Positions 45,061 through 54,666 are shown, counted from the stretch's first letter. The stretch: DNA of 64,000 nucleotides from Macellibacteroides fermentans (GCF_013409575.1 NZ_JACCCY010000006.1:1-64000), one strand, 5' to 3'. Program-made: numbers and translations. The notes: generated by a model from the sequence alone, not told the origin.

Positions 45061-45366
45061 TAAAGAAGGGCGCTATATTTCCTTCTCGTAATAACAAAAA
45101 GGGTAAGTCAAGATTTTGACTACCCTTTTTTATTCCCCAAAAAGGGATGTAGTAATTTGTTTTTATCTTTTATGATGTTAGTTTGCCTATTTAGCTTCAA
45201 AAAACTTTGTTATTAGTCGGAATTCGTTGAATTATTAATTAGCTATATTTGTGTTTTATTAATTAATAATAACTGAATAAGTTTGCACTATAATATAAAA
45301 AACTCGTTCTTCGCTAACATAAGGATTATGTAAAATGTTAATCATTAAACACTTAATTTTCTAACA
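45061..45366 (+). promoter_or_regulatory. Intergenic region: terminator and next promoter
   Basis: A terminator lies at 45097-45134 (AGTCAA/TTGACT stem extended by GGGT/ACCC, then TTTTTT). TATATTTG at 45244-45251 is a probable -7 box for the beta-barrel gene at 45367, with a leader of about 110 AT-rich bases. No gene seen. Confidence 0.55.
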
Positions 45367-46041
45367 ATGAGAAAAAGTATATTATGTGTAATTTTAGGAT
45401 GTTTCTTTAGTATTTTATGCCACGGCCAAGTTTCGTTTGGAGTTAATGCATCTATAACTTCATCAACCCTTTCTGAAAATTTTGCTAATAGTAAAACAGG
45501 TATACAGATTGGTGTGCTATGCAATTACGAGTTAAATGAAGACTTAACTCTTTTAAGCGGACTGGGATACGTGGTTAAAGGTGTTAACGGATTGTGGAGC
45601 GACTTGAACTATTCTCAGCAGTTGAAAATGTTCGATGTCCAACTATCATATCTGGAACTTCCACTATCCATAGGATATAAAATTCCTATTGGGAACAATA
45701 TCAGGCTAATTCCTAATGTAGGTATTTTTCTTTCGTATGGTTTACATGGTCATAGTGAGATTAAATCCATAAATTTTGAAGCAGAAGAGGTATTTCGGTT
45801 TGCAGATAACAGCTGGAATCCATTTAAAGACGAAAAGTTTAATGATTGGGCGCAAACGACTGTAACAGCCTTCGAAAGTTGGGATTATGGAGTACGTTCC
45901 GGATTAAATATTGAAGCCGGTAATATTATTTGCCACGGAGCATATGATTTAGGATTCAATAAGGTGTGGAATGGTTATGGAAAAATGGGCAATGCCTTAA
46001 AAAGCCGAAGTCTTATAATCGGAATTGGCTATAAGTTCTAA
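45367..46041 (+). CDS. Outer-membrane beta-barrel (porin-like) protein
   Basis: 224 residues. Signal peptide at 1-20 (LGCFFSILCHGQ), then the PF13568-like barrel: GVNASITSSTLSEN, LLSGLGYVVKG, YLELPLSIGYKIPIG, and the final strand ending in aromatic GIGYKF. Such proteins are eight-stranded outer-membrane barrels of unknown cargo. Distant relative of the two barrels at 46731 and 48861. Confidence 0.8.
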   Translation: MRKSILCVILGCFFSILCHGQVSFGVNASITSSTLSENFANSKTGIQIGVLCNYELNEDLTLLSGLGYVVKGVNGLWSDLNYSQQLKMFDVQLSYLELPLSIGYKIPIGNNIRLIPNVGIFLSYGLHGHSEIKSINFEAEEVFRFADNSWNPFKDEKFNDWAQTTVTAFESWDYGVRSGLNIEAGNIICHGAYDLGFNKVWNGYGKMGNALKSRSLIIGIGYKF

Positions 46042-46078
46042 ATAAGGTGCCTTAATTTTGATAGCTATGATATAAAGT

Positions 46079-46124
46079 AAGGTTGCAAGAAAGATGGATT
46101 ACACATCCAGAATCTTGCAACCTT
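46079..46124. terminator. Bidirectional terminator
   Basis: AAGGTTGCAAGA and TCTTGCAACCTT form a perfect 12-bp stem with a 22-base loop between the convergent genes ending at 46041 and 46190. Confidence 0.65.
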
Positions 46125-46189
46125 AATTATTATAAAACATTCTCAATTAATAGTAAAGCTTTAAATGCAATTTGCCAGATACATACATG

Positions 46190-46564
46190 CTAATTTGAAA
46201 ACCGAACTATCCCAATATTATTTTTGTCAAATTCGATGTAAGTAGTATTATCCTTCATAATTTGAAATCCAGTTTTTCCGTAAAATGCTGAACTTGAATA
46301 TGGTTTTAGAATATAATTACCTACATTTAATGGAATTTCGATATCAACTCTGTTATCCATAGACACTTCGTATATCGGAGTGGTTTCATTATCAATGGAA
46401 TAGACCGAAAGTATAATATCTGGATGTTTATTAGTAAATGAAATGTTCACACGTCCATTTTGTTTTAAGTCATCTTCTTTCAAACAACTAAAACAGATAG
46501 AAAAAAAGAGAAAAAATAATAAAACTTTTACTGCGCTTAGATTAAAAAATAATTTTGTTTTCAT
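46190..46564 (-). CDS. Small lipoprotein of unknown function
   Basis: 124 residues from the ATG at 46564, which opens with a proper signal peptide (MKTKLFFNLSAVKVLLFFLF) and lipobox FSC; a start 48 bases earlier would spoil it. The mature part is short and beta-rich (RVNISFTNKHPDIILSVYSI), perhaps a small immunoglobulin-like domain. No family recognised. Confidence 0.65.
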   Translation of the reverse strand: MKTKLFFNLSAVKVLLFFLFFSICFSCLKEDDLKQNGRVNISFTNKHPDIILSVYSIDNETTPIYEVSMDNRVDIEIPLNVGNYILKPYSSSAFYGKTGFQIMKDNTTYIEFDKNNIGIVRFSN

Positions 46565-46650
46565 AATTATCCATATTTTTGTTAGTTGGTTATAGTAATT
46601 TGATAGTTCCAAATATACGAAATAATTAATGATAATTAATTTGTATTGTA

Positions 46651-46658
46651 TATATTTG
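46651..46658 (+). promoter_or_regulatory. Promoter of the first duplicated barrel gene, -7 box
   Basis: TATATTTG, followed by CAGCA; about 73 bases before the ATG at 46731. The preceding GATAATTAATTT resembles the DNA in front of TAGATTTG at 47600-47607, so the promoters look copied together with the genes. Confidence 0.5.
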
Positions 46659-46730
46659 CAGCAACATGATATTTATCATTGAATCGTATACGTATTTAAT
46701 ACCAATTAATAATTATCTTAACATTGTGCT

Positions 46731-47357
46731 ATGAAAAAGAAATTAATTACTACTTTACTATTGCTTTTAGTTTGTTTGTCTGGATATAGCCAAATATCAT
46801 GGAATGCAAAAGCCGGAGTAAATATTAGCAATACTATTAACTCAGGCGACGTGGACTTTAAGCCCGGTTACCAGTTTGGTGTTGGAATGGACTATTATTT
46901 CAATGACCATTGGGGAATTCAACCTTCACTCATGCTGATATCCAAAGGCTATAAAATTAAAGGAGATTATCCTCCTTTTATAAATAAATCCGAGCAGCTG
47001 AAATCGTATGATATTACTGACAATAAAGTATATGTTGAATTACCCCTGTTGCTGACTTACAGATTTAATGTTTCAGGGAAATATAAACTTATATTTAGTG
47101 GAGGTGGGTATGTTGGTTATGGAATTGCCGGAAAGACAAAAAATACTGCAACTCTATTGAATGGATCAATAAGAAAGGAAAAGATGGACTCATTTTCTGA
47201 GGGTGTAGAAAAGTTTGATACAGGTCTTGCTGCCGGAGCAACTTTAGAATATAAGGAGAAATATTCTATCGGCATAAGCAGTGATTTCGGACTACAATCT
47301 ACCCAGTCAACGTTTAAGAACCGGACTTACGGTCTGACTTTTGGCTACAGATTCTAA
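46731..47357 (+). CDS. Outer-membrane beta-barrel protein, duplicate 1
   Basis: 208 residues: signal peptide (1-20, LLLLVCLSGYSQ), barrel strands such as WNAKAGVNISNT, QFGVGMDYYFNDHWGIQPSL, VYVELPLLLTYRFNV, closing FGYRF. Its first 95 bases are almost identical to those of the gene at 48861, and the proteins are about 80% alike by eye. PF13568-like. Confidence 0.82.
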   Translation: MKKKLITTLLLLLVCLSGYSQISWNAKAGVNISNTINSGDVDFKPGYQFGVGMDYYFNDHWGIQPSLMLISKGYKIKGDYPPFINKSEQLKSYDITDNKVYVELPLLLTYRFNVSGKYKLIFSGGGYVGYGIAGKTKNTATLLNGSIRKEKMDSFSEGVEKFDTGLAAGATLEYKEKYSIGISSDFGLQSTQSTFKNRTYGLTFGYRF

Positions 47358-47717
47358 ATAAATTCCTGTATTGTTGAAATTTATGCAGGTGTAGAATAGT
47401 TATTTTCTGTTGTATTTTGATACCTTGGGAAATATATTTCGTTATGGTTATTGCACGTTACTCTTCTTTTGAAGTATTATTTACTACATAATCGACCCTT
47501 TCTGGTTAACTTATCTTTGCGTTTAAAGTGTTAAGAGTTAATAATGATGAATATTGTATATAATAATTAAAAAATTAAAGATAATCAATTTATATTTTAT
47601 AGATTTGTGACGATATATATATATACGTGCACGCTAACTTATTTATCACTGGAAAATGCAATATAAAGCACAGACCTTTTATCAATGAATTTATGTATTA
47701 TTAATCCCTATTTAAAA
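47358..47717 (+). promoter_or_regulatory. AT-rich intergenic region with two promoter-like boxes
   Basis: TATCTTTG at 47512-47519 and TAGATTTG at 47600-47607 fit the -7 consensus; the second matches the setting of the promoter at 46651. The rest is AT-rich without a gene. Confidence 0.4.
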
Positions 47718-48815
47718 ATGAAAAAAAGCATTGTTTATCAAATTAAATTTTTTATTACTCTATTTTTGTTAACTCTTTTTTCTTGTAACAATGAATCTGA
47801 TATTATAGATTCAAAGGAACAACAAATTAAGGATTACGAATTAGTATCATTAAAAGATTATTCAACTCTGACCAAAACCTTTAAATCTCAAGATAAGCAA
47901 GACCCGTTTATTCTTAAATTTAAAGATGAAGCTTCGTTTGAAAGGACCCTGAAACAACTTCAACAAATGACTTATGAGGAAAGAATACTGTGGATGCAAA
48001 ATCTGGAAGGGTTTAATTCACTTCAAGATGTTTTTGAACAAGCATTGTCAGACTTTGACAATGTAGATGAAACGGAATCTTCATATATGGCTTTTAAACA
48101 AAAATATGAACAATACTTATATTTTCCTATGTATAAGGAGGATATGGGCTTCTATTTGCCGACAATAGAAGAGGAAAAAGCGATTCTCGCAAATTTAAAT
48201 GGCTTAGTTATTGTTGGGGAAGAAATAAGAAATTTAAAAAATATTTTTAACTATTCGGATCTTCAAACAACAGGAAAAGCATATTATGATTTAAATAATT
48301 CGATGAATTTAAAGGCCATTGCATTGGTTAATTCAAGCACCGTTTCTGATTTTATTGGTGATGAAGTTGATTCAGGATGGTTTTATGATTCTGATGGAGA
48401 TAGAAAATTGAGGTTTAAATTTGGGCGTAAAAGTAATAAACAAAATATAAATCCAATTCCTCCTTCTACGTCTGGGTTTAATTTCAGAATGTATTTAAAG
48501 CTAGAAATTTCTTTCAGAAAAAAAACTTGGCTTGGATGGGCAAATTACAAGAGTGAAACAAATACTAATATGAAGTTTTTTATTGAAGGTAGAGAATTTA
48601 CATATAATTTTCATAAAAAAGCAGATTCATCACATGATTGGCTTGATAGTAATCCACTCCCTTGGGGAATAACAGGTAATTATGATAATGGAAAGCCGAT
48701 TTATATTACTCCTCCTATTAGCGCTGAGTTTAGAACTGAATTTAGAGCTTTTGATGGAACACCAGTCATCGTATGGACTTGTTATCTGCCTGAAGCAACT
48801 TTTGTTGAATTTTAG
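47718..48815 (+). CDS. Lipoprotein of unknown function
   Basis: 365 residues from the ATG at 47718, which gives a signal peptide and lipobox FSC; an ATG 33 bases earlier would put 11 polar residues in front. The mature protein is acidic, helical in its first half (FERTLKQLQQMTYEERILWM) and beta-rich later. No domain recognised. Its stop is 45 bases before the second duplicated barrel gene, so both are probably cotranscribed. Confidence 0.65.
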   Translation: MKKSIVYQIKFFITLFLLTLFSCNNESDIIDSKEQQIKDYELVSLKDYSTLTKTFKSQDKQDPFILKFKDEASFERTLKQLQQMTYEERILWMQNLEGFNSLQDVFEQALSDFDNVDETESSYMAFKQKYEQYLYFPMYKEDMGFYLPTIEEEKAILANLNGLVIVGEEIRNLKNIFNYSDLQTTGKAYYDLNNSMNLKAIALVNSSTVSDFIGDEVDSGWFYDSDGDRKLRFKFGRKSNKQNINPIPPSTSGFNFRMYLKLEISFRKKTWLGWANYKSETNTNMKFFIEGREFTYNFHKKADSSHDWLDSNPLPWGITGNYDNGKPIYITPPISAEFRTEFRAFDGTPVIVWTCYLPEATFVEF

Positions 48816-48860
48816 CAGGAATAGGCATTAGACAATAATTATAATTTTATATTTTGAACA

Positions 48861-49493
48861 ATGAAAAAGAAATTAATTACTACTTTACTATTGCTTTTAG
48901 TTTGTTTGTCTGGATATAGCCAAATATCATGGAATGCAAAAGCCGGAATAAATATCAGCAATATTATTAACTGGGGGGATGTGGACTTCAAACCCGGATA
49001 TCAGGTTGGTGTTGGAATGGATTATTATTTCAATGACCATTGGGGGGTTCAACCTTCACTCTTACTAATATCTAAGGGCTATAAAGATAAAGGAGATTAT
49101 TATTTCCCTCCTTTTATGGAAAACTCAGAGAAGCTGAAGTCGTACAATATTACAGACAATAAAGTATATGTTGAATTACCTCTGCTGCTGACTTACAGAT
49201 TTAATGTTTCAGAGAAATTAAAACTTATCTTCAGTGGCGGAGGGTATATTGCTTACGGCATTACTGGGAAGTTCAAAAATACGAATACACTACTGGATGG
49301 ATCAAAGAGAAAGGATAAGGTGGATTCATTTTCTGCCGGAGTAGAAAAATTTGATACTGGTCTTGCTGCCGGAGCAGCTTTGGAATACAATGACAAATAT
49401 TCTATCGGTCTCTCCAGTGATTTTGGCCTAAAATCAACTCAAGCAAGATTTAAGAACCGGACCTATGGTTTGAGTTTCGGCTACAGATTCTAA
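48861..49493 (+). CDS. Outer-membrane beta-barrel protein, duplicate 2
   Basis: 210 residues, signal peptide identical to that of the gene at 46731. Differences are scattered (INWGDVDFKPGYQVGVG, YYFPPFMENSEKLK) and include a 2-residue insertion. It lacks its own clear promoter and would be read with the lipoprotein upstream. Confidence 0.82.
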   Translation: MKKKLITTLLLLLVCLSGYSQISWNAKAGINISNIINWGDVDFKPGYQVGVGMDYYFNDHWGVQPSLLLISKGYKDKGDYYFPPFMENSEKLKSYNITDNKVYVELPLLLTYRFNVSEKLKLIFSGGGYIAYGITGKFKNTNTLLDGSKRKDKVDSFSAGVEKFDTGLAAGAALEYNDKYSIGLSSDFGLKSTQARFKNRTYGLSFGYRF

Positions 49494-49538
49494 ATAAATT
49501 CCTGTTTAATTGATATTTGGATTAGCATTAAAAAGATG

Positions 49539-49574
49539 TTCCCCGTTGTATATTGATACGACGGGGAATGTTTT
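49539..49574 (+). terminator. Terminator
   Basis: TTCCCCGTTGTAT with ATACGACGGGGAA (one wobble) around ATTG, followed by TGTTTTTT. Confidence 0.75.
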
Positions 49575-49687
49575 TTATGTGATTAATATGAACAAGTGTT
49601 CAAAACTATTTTTATCTTTGCTGCCATAAAAGACCTTCATTTATCTGTGGAGGAACAATTTTATAGTATTATTTAAACGTAGCAAGT

Positions 49688-50053
49688 ATGAAAATAGCAG
49701 TGCCGGTAAAGGATAATAACCAGATAGATGCGCACTTTGGACATTGTGCTTTTTATCAGATTTATGAGATTTCGTCTAATCAGGTTGTCTCTGTAACAAA
49801 GATGGATTCACCACAAGGTTGTGGATGTAAGTCGAATATCGCCGAGGTGTTTGAGCGGGAGGGGGTTAAGCTAATGATTGCCGGAGGTATAGGCGATGGC
49901 GCTATCCAAAAACTGAATACGCATGGAATTTCTGTTGTCCGCAATTGTACAGGTGATGTAACCGAATTGGTTACCCGGTATCTGGATGGCGACTTGAAGG
50001 ATGGTGGTCATACTTGCGATGCACATGCGGAGGGGCATACTTGCAATCATTAA
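49688..50053 (+). CDS. NifX/NifB-type cofactor-binding protein
   Basis: 121 residues of the dinitrogenase Fe-Mo cofactor biosynthesis fold (IAVPVKDNNQIDAHFGHCAF, CGCKSNIAEVF, MIAGGIGDGAIQKLN). Relatives bind Fe-S or Fe-Mo precursors; no nitrogenase genes are near, so a general Fe-S or metal role is likely. The last 15 residues are His/Cys-rich (GHTCDAHAEGHTCNH), a probable metal tail. Followed 14 bases later by the FKBP gene. Confidence 0.85.
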   Translation: MKIAVPVKDNNQIDAHFGHCAFYQIYEISSNQVVSVTKMDSPQGCGCKSNIAEVFEREGVKLMIAGGIGDGAIQKLNTHGISVVRNCTGDVTELVTRYLDGDLKDGGHTCDAHAEGHTCNH

Positions 50054-50066
50054 TCATAATTTATCT

Positions 50067-50468
50067 ATGAGTTTAAAATATATGGAATATAAGGAGGCGA
50101 ATATCCTGTTTCTGAAAGAGAATCTGAAGGAGGAAGGTGTCGAGGTGCTGCCTTGCGGGGTACAATATAAAGTGTTGGTAAAGGGTAAAGGAACAATCCC
50201 TACCGCCAAAAGCATGGTGCAGGTACATTATAAGGGTACCTTAATTAACGGTAAGGAGTTTGATAACTCTTTTAAAAGAAACAGACCGGAATCTTTCCGT
50301 GTAAATGAGGTGATAAAGGGTTGGCAGGAGGCTCTTAAAGTGATGCCTGCCGGTTCTCGCTGGATACTTTATATTCCCTGCGAACTGGGGTATGGATCCA
50401 TGCCGGATCCAATTATCAAACCCTATTCTACCCTTATTTTTGAAGTAGAGTTGCTAGCCGTTAAATAG
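50067..50468 (+). CDS. FKBP-type peptidyl-prolyl isomerase
   Basis: 133 residues from the ATG at 50067; earlier starts lie inside the preceding gene. C-terminal FKBP domain with VQVHYKGTLINGKEFDNSF, VIKGWQEALKVMPAGSRW and ELGYG. No signal peptide, so cytoplasmic unless missed. The short N-terminal helix (about 35 residues) is like that of Mip/FkpA-type proteins. Confidence 0.88.
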   Translation: MSLKYMEYKEANILFLKENLKEEGVEVLPCGVQYKVLVKGKGTIPTAKSMVQVHYKGTLINGKEFDNSFKRNRPESFRVNEVIKGWQEALKVMPAGSRWILYIPCELGYGSMPDPIIKPYSTLIFEVELLAVK

Positions 50469-50490
50469 TAGGCAGTTATTAAATGGATGT

Positions 50491-51507
50491 TTAAAGGTGG
50501 GATGCCAGAATTTGCTTAAGTGCATCCACCCAAGGATCGGAGTCATTCAGACTCTCCACCAAAGTGAGCTGTTCTCCTCCGGCAGCCATGAATTCTTTTT
50601 TGTATTCGTGTCCGATCTCGTCGGTTGTTTCAAGACAGTCGGCCGTAAATGAGGGAGCTACCACAAGCAGACGTTTTACTCCTTTTTGGGCAAGCATGTT
50701 CAATGTTTTATCGGTAAAAGGCTGCATCCAGTTATTGGAAAGACGTGACTGAAAAGCAGTGGTAAACTTGTCGCCCTGCAGGTTTAGTTTTTCAACAAGC
50801 AGACGGGTGGTTTCGTAGCAGGCTGCCTTGTAACAGAATTGTCCGTGGGGAGGCATTGCCTTCTCGCATTCACATTGGGCGGAAGGGATGCCCGGGTGAC
50901 TTTTATCATTGTGATTGTTTGGCAGTCCGTGGTAGCTGAATAGTACAAAGTCGTACGTATTTGGCTGGTATGCGGCTATACGTTGAGCAAATGCGTCCAC
51001 AAAGGCCGGGTGGTTGTAAAACTGATTGATAAAATGCACGTGCGGTATGGTGTTCCATTTCCCGATCTCTTCCATTACGGCCTGCGAGGCTGTACCACTG
51101 GTTGATGAGGCATATTGGGGAAACATCGGCAATACGATTAACCGGGTGTAACCTCCTTCTTTAATGCTTTCGGCAGCCTTGCGGATAGAGGGCTCCTGAT
51201 AACGCATACCCACAAACACATCGGCTTGACACTCCAGACTTTTTTGTAGTTTTTCCTGCAGTCGGATGGTATTGGTCAGCAACGGAGATCCTTCGTCGGT
51301 CCACAATCTTTGATAGAGTTTGGCCGATTTGGGCGCACGAAAGGGCACGATGATGAGGTTGACCAGTATCTTTCTTGCCAGCCAGGGCAGATCTATCACC
51401 CGCGGATCGTTCAGAAATTGAAACAGGTAGCGGCGCACAGCTTGTACGGAGGGGTTGTTGGGGGTGCCAACGTTTACGAGCAATAGGGCTGTTTTATCTT
51501 TTAGCAT
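50491..51507 (-). CDS. hemH: Ferrochelatase
   Basis: 338 residues; inserts Fe2+ into protoporphyrin IX (or a precursor) in haem synthesis. Seen: LLVNVGTPNNPSVQAVRRYL at the start, RLWTDEGSPLL, catalytic-His region LFSYHGLPNNH, and CYETTRLLVEKL. Normal length for bacterial HemH. Minus strand, alone, 35 bases from the DUF4130 gene start. Confidence 0.93.
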   Translation of the reverse strand: MLKDKTALLLVNVGTPNNPSVQAVRRYLFQFLNDPRVIDLPWLARKILVNLIIVPFRAPKSAKLYQRLWTDEGSPLLTNTIRLQEKLQKSLECQADVFVGMRYQEPSIRKAAESIKEGGYTRLIVLPMFPQYASSTSGTASQAVMEEIGKWNTIPHVHFINQFYNHPAFVDAFAQRIAAYQPNTYDFVLFSYHGLPNNHNDKSHPGIPSAQCECEKAMPPHGQFCYKAACYETTRLLVEKLNLQGDKFTTAFQSRLSNNWMQPFTDKTLNMLAQKGVKRLLVVAPSFTADCLETTDEIGHEYKKEFMAAGGEQLTLVESLNDSDPWVDALKQILASHL

Positions 51508-51542
51508 GATTATTCGGTTGGGATTTATGCAAAGTTACTATT

Positions 51543-52310
51543 TTATCCTTGCTTTTCGGTCAGGTATTTCCAGAATCTTACAGGCATGTGCTGCTTGTGA
51601 AGCCTTGGATTGATCCGTTCCTTTATGGCGATGGCTTTAAAATAGGCCTTCCAAAGATTCTGAAAAAGTTTTTCATCTTCGGCCATTAATTTATCGTTCA
51701 GAATTCCCGAAAGAAGATGCTCTTCCATCCTGTCGAAACGTACTTCCCGAACTTCCTGAAGGTCGTAGTAGCAACCGTAGGCACGCTTCAAATCGTAGAT
51801 AAGCCACTTCTGATCGGCAAAACGGTCTTTAAAGTGACCAACAACCAGCGGAAGTACATTATACAGCGGTTCCATTGCCCCGAAAAAGGTGCCGTCTTCT
51901 GCTTTCTGGAATCGTATAAATTCGATCATCCGGTGTTTCTCATGACTTACTTTTCGCCATACCTTGGATACTTCCAATACATCGGGGTCGCCAAAGTTCA
52001 GCTCGATAGACGACGGGGAGTTAAATGCTTTTTTGATGTAACGAAACAACAGGAGGTCCACGTCCGCCAATTCGGAAAGCCAGCATACGGTGAGGCAATG
52101 GAGGGCGGTAGCCGAAAGTTTCTTCTGTAATCCCTTCCATACCCGTTCTACCTTCGTATCGTCTGTGCAGATGGTCACAACTTCATCGCAAAACAATGGA
52201 AGAGCTTCACCTTCGGCAAGTAGTAATTCGGGAAACGATTTGCGGGCAAAGGCATCGAATACAGCGGTAAGCAGACCGTCGAATGTTTTATCGTAAACGT
52301 AGATTACCAT
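51543..52310 (-). CDS. DUF4130 DNA-repair-associated protein (TIGR03915 type)
   Basis: 255 residues. The opening VIYVYDKTFDGLLTAVFDAF and the C-terminal HLLSGILNDKLMA...FEDLW-like LWKAYFKAIAIKERINPRLH, then QHMPVRFWKYLTE, are the DUF4130 pattern. It follows the radical-SAM gene by 3 bases; the pair is conserved in many bacteria and is called a putative DNA modification or repair system, sometimes with a uracil-DNA glycosylase domain, which is absent here. Confidence 0.87.
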   Translation of the reverse strand: MVIYVYDKTFDGLLTAVFDAFARKSFPELLLAEGEALPLFCDEVVTICTDDTKVERVWKGLQKKLSATALHCLTVCWLSELADVDLLLFRYIKKAFNSPSSIELNFGDPDVLEVSKVWRKVSHEKHRMIEFIRFQKAEDGTFFGAMEPLYNVLPLVVGHFKDRFADQKWLIYDLKRAYGCYYDLQEVREVRFDRMEEHLLSGILNDKLMAEDEKLFQNLWKAYFKAIAIKERINPRLHKQHMPVRFWKYLTEKQG

Positions 52311-52313
52311 AAC

Positions 52314-53573
52314 TTATTCTTCGAACTGGATCACTTGCTGACGATCGTCGGTCTTCCTGCCGGGTTTTCTGGATAATAAACTGCGCACCGAAAGGGGCGA
52401 CAGCTCGTTGATGGTTCGTACGGGCAGTTCGTTACAGGTAATGAAATACTGTGCCTTTTTCATTACGATACCCATTTTCTTGAGTTGCGAAGCTCCCAAT
52501 CGTCCATATCTGCGGGATACCAGAATAAGTTTAGCCGATTTTACACCTATACCGGGTACACGCAGCAGCATTTCATAGTCGGCCCGGTTGATATCTACCG
52601 GAAAGGCCTGTGGATTACGCAATGCCCAGGATAACTTGGGGTCTACTTCCAGATCCAGATCCGGATAGGCATCATTTACAATCTCGTCTACCTTGAATTG
52701 ATAGAACCGAAGCAACCAGTCCGCCTGATACAACCGGTTCTCGCGTACAAGGGGTGCCTGTTTAAGTACAGGTAAGCGGTTGTCGTAGGTATTTACGGGA
52801 ATGTAGCCCGAATAATAGACCCTTTTCATGGACGGACGCTGGTATAAGGCCGATGAAAGTTGCAGGATGTCTTTGTCTGTTTCGGCAGTAGCTCCTACAA
52901 TCATCTGGGTGCTTTGTCCGGCCGGAGCAAAACGTGGGGCGTATCTGTACTTTTTACGCTCTTCGGCGCTTTCCAAAACTCCTTGCTGGATATAGCTCAT
53001 GGGTTTGAATACACTCTGGAAGTCCTTCTCGGGAGCAAGTAACTGCAGACTCTTCTCATTGGGTATTTCTATATTTACACTGAGGCGGTCGGCATACAGG
53101 CCGGCCTCGTTTACCAGTTCCCTGCTGGCCCCGGGGATACTCTTCAGGTGGATGTAGCCGTTAAAGCGATGAACCAACCTGAGGTCTTTTGCCACACGGA
53201 CCAGCCGCTCCATGGTATAATCGGGATTGCGCACCACTCCGGAGCTTAGAAAAAGCCCTTCGATGTAATTACGCCGGTAGAATTCGATGGTGAGGTTTAC
53301 CAGTTCGGTTACGGAGAAAGTAGCCCGCTTCAAATCGTTGCTTCTCCGGTTGATGCAGTAGGCACAATCGTAGATGCAATGGTTCGTAAGCATAATCTTA
53401 AGCAGGGAAATGCATCGGCCGTCTTCGGCAAAACTATGGCAGATACCCCATCCGGCCGCATTCCCTATCCCCCCTTTCTGGTTGGAACGGGTGGTGCCGC
53501 TTGAAGAGCAGGATACATCGTACTTGGCTGATTCTGCCAGAATTTTAAGCTTGTCAATTACACTTTCGTCCAT
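52314..53573 (-). CDS. Radical-SAM DNA-repair-type protein (TIGR03916)
   Basis: 419 residues. Radical-SAM CX3CX2C-like site in NHCIYDCAYCINRRSND (about 67-80) and helix-hairpin-helix DNA-binding motif in LLRVPGIGVKSAKLILVS (about 340-357). Coupled to the DUF4130 gene. Predicted to modify or repair a base; substrate unknown. Confidence 0.88.
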   Translation of the reverse strand: MDESVIDKLKILAESAKYDVSCSSSGTTRSNQKGGIGNAAGWGICHSFAEDGRCISLLKIMLTNHCIYDCAYCINRRSNDLKRATFSVTELVNLTIEFYRRNYIEGLFLSSGVVRNPDYTMERLVRVAKDLRLVHRFNGYIHLKSIPGASRELVNEAGLYADRLSVNIEIPNEKSLQLLAPEKDFQSVFKPMSYIQQGVLESAEERKKYRYAPRFAPAGQSTQMIVGATAETDKDILQLSSALYQRPSMKRVYYSGYIPVNTYDNRLPVLKQAPLVRENRLYQADWLLRFYQFKVDEIVNDAYPDLDLEVDPKLSWALRNPQAFPVDINRADYEMLLRVPGIGVKSAKLILVSRRYGRLGASQLKKMGIVMKKAQYFITCNELPVRTINELSPLSVRSLLSRKPGRKTDDRQQVIQFEE

Positions 53574-53819
53574 ATAGATTGATCCGGATATAAATGGTCT
53601 GTCCGTATACCTTACAAAAATAAGGATTTTTCTTCTTTCCGGATGCTTCCCCAGGGAAAATGTTGCTGCCGATACTGCCTTCCTTTAGTGAAATAATGCA
53701 AAAATACCTTCGCTAATCTAAATTTTATCTCTCTTTTTTTTATTATTTTCTTTTATGAATTGTTTATATAAGTATAGGGTTGAACATATTTAGCATCAAT
53801 GGATTAAGTTTGATTAGTC

Positions 53820-54620
53820 ATGATAGGAGCAATTACAGGCGATATCGTGGGGTCGCGGTTTGAATTTAATAATCACAAGGGAACTGATTTCGAGTTATTT
53901 GAAAAAGGGTGTGATTATACAGACGATACTATATGTACTGTTGCTGTGGCCGATTGGTTGATCAGAAGGAGGGAAGGTCCGGTTAGTCTGGCTTCTGTTA
54001 TGCAAAGATGGTGCCGCCGCTTTCCGTATCCTACAGGTGCTTATGGTGCAAGTTTCTTTCGCTGGATATGGGACGAATCCCCCGAACCGTATTATAGTTT
54101 CGGAAATGGATCGGCCATGAGGGTGTCTCCTGTCGGCTGGTGTTTTGATTCCTTAAGCGAAACCATAAACATGGCTACCGAATCGGCCTGCATCACCCAC
54201 AATCATCCGGAGGGTATTAAAGGTGCCCAGGCTGTGGCAGCAGCTATATACCTGGCGAGGACGGGGCGTACGAAGCAAGAAATTAAATATTATATTGAAT
54301 CATCCTTTGGATACAATTTGAATCATTCTTGTAAACAATTGCGCATCTATTACCAGTTTAACGAAACCTGCCAGCATACTGTTCCGGAGGCATTGGTGGC
54401 TTTTCTGGAAAGTTCAGATTATGAAGATGCGGTTCGTCTGGCTGTATCCCTGGGTGGAGATTCCGATACACTGGCCTGTATAACAGGGGGAGTGGCCGAG
54501 GCTTTTTACGGTTTGCCGTTGCGCATAAAAATAAAAACGCTAAGTTATCTGCCCGAAAAAATAAAGAAAACTGTTGAGGTATTCTATACCGAATTTATAG
54601 AACCGAAACAGAAAGGATAA
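53820..54620 (+). CDS. ADP-ribosylglycohydrolase (DraG-like)
   Basis: 266 residues; hydrolyses ADP-ribose linkages. Metal sites YTDDTICT (about 38) and LGGDSDTLACITGG (about 220); GSAMRVSPVG at about 100. Size is normal. Intergenic region 53574-53819 is AT-rich and without a gene. Confidence 0.9.
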   Translation: MIGAITGDIVGSRFEFNNHKGTDFELFEKGCDYTDDTICTVAVADWLIRRREGPVSLASVMQRWCRRFPYPTGAYGASFFRWIWDESPEPYYSFGNGSAMRVSPVGWCFDSLSETINMATESACITHNHPEGIKGAQAVAAAIYLARTGRTKQEIKYYIESSFGYNLNHSCKQLRIYYQFNETCQHTVPEALVAFLESSDYEDAVRLAVSLGGDSDTLACITGGVAEAFYGLPLRIKIKTLSYLPEKIKKTVEVFYTEFIEPKQKG

Positions 54621-54666
54621 GAAATCGAAATGTTTTCTGTATTATTGATGGTTGTTTTGATTTTCT

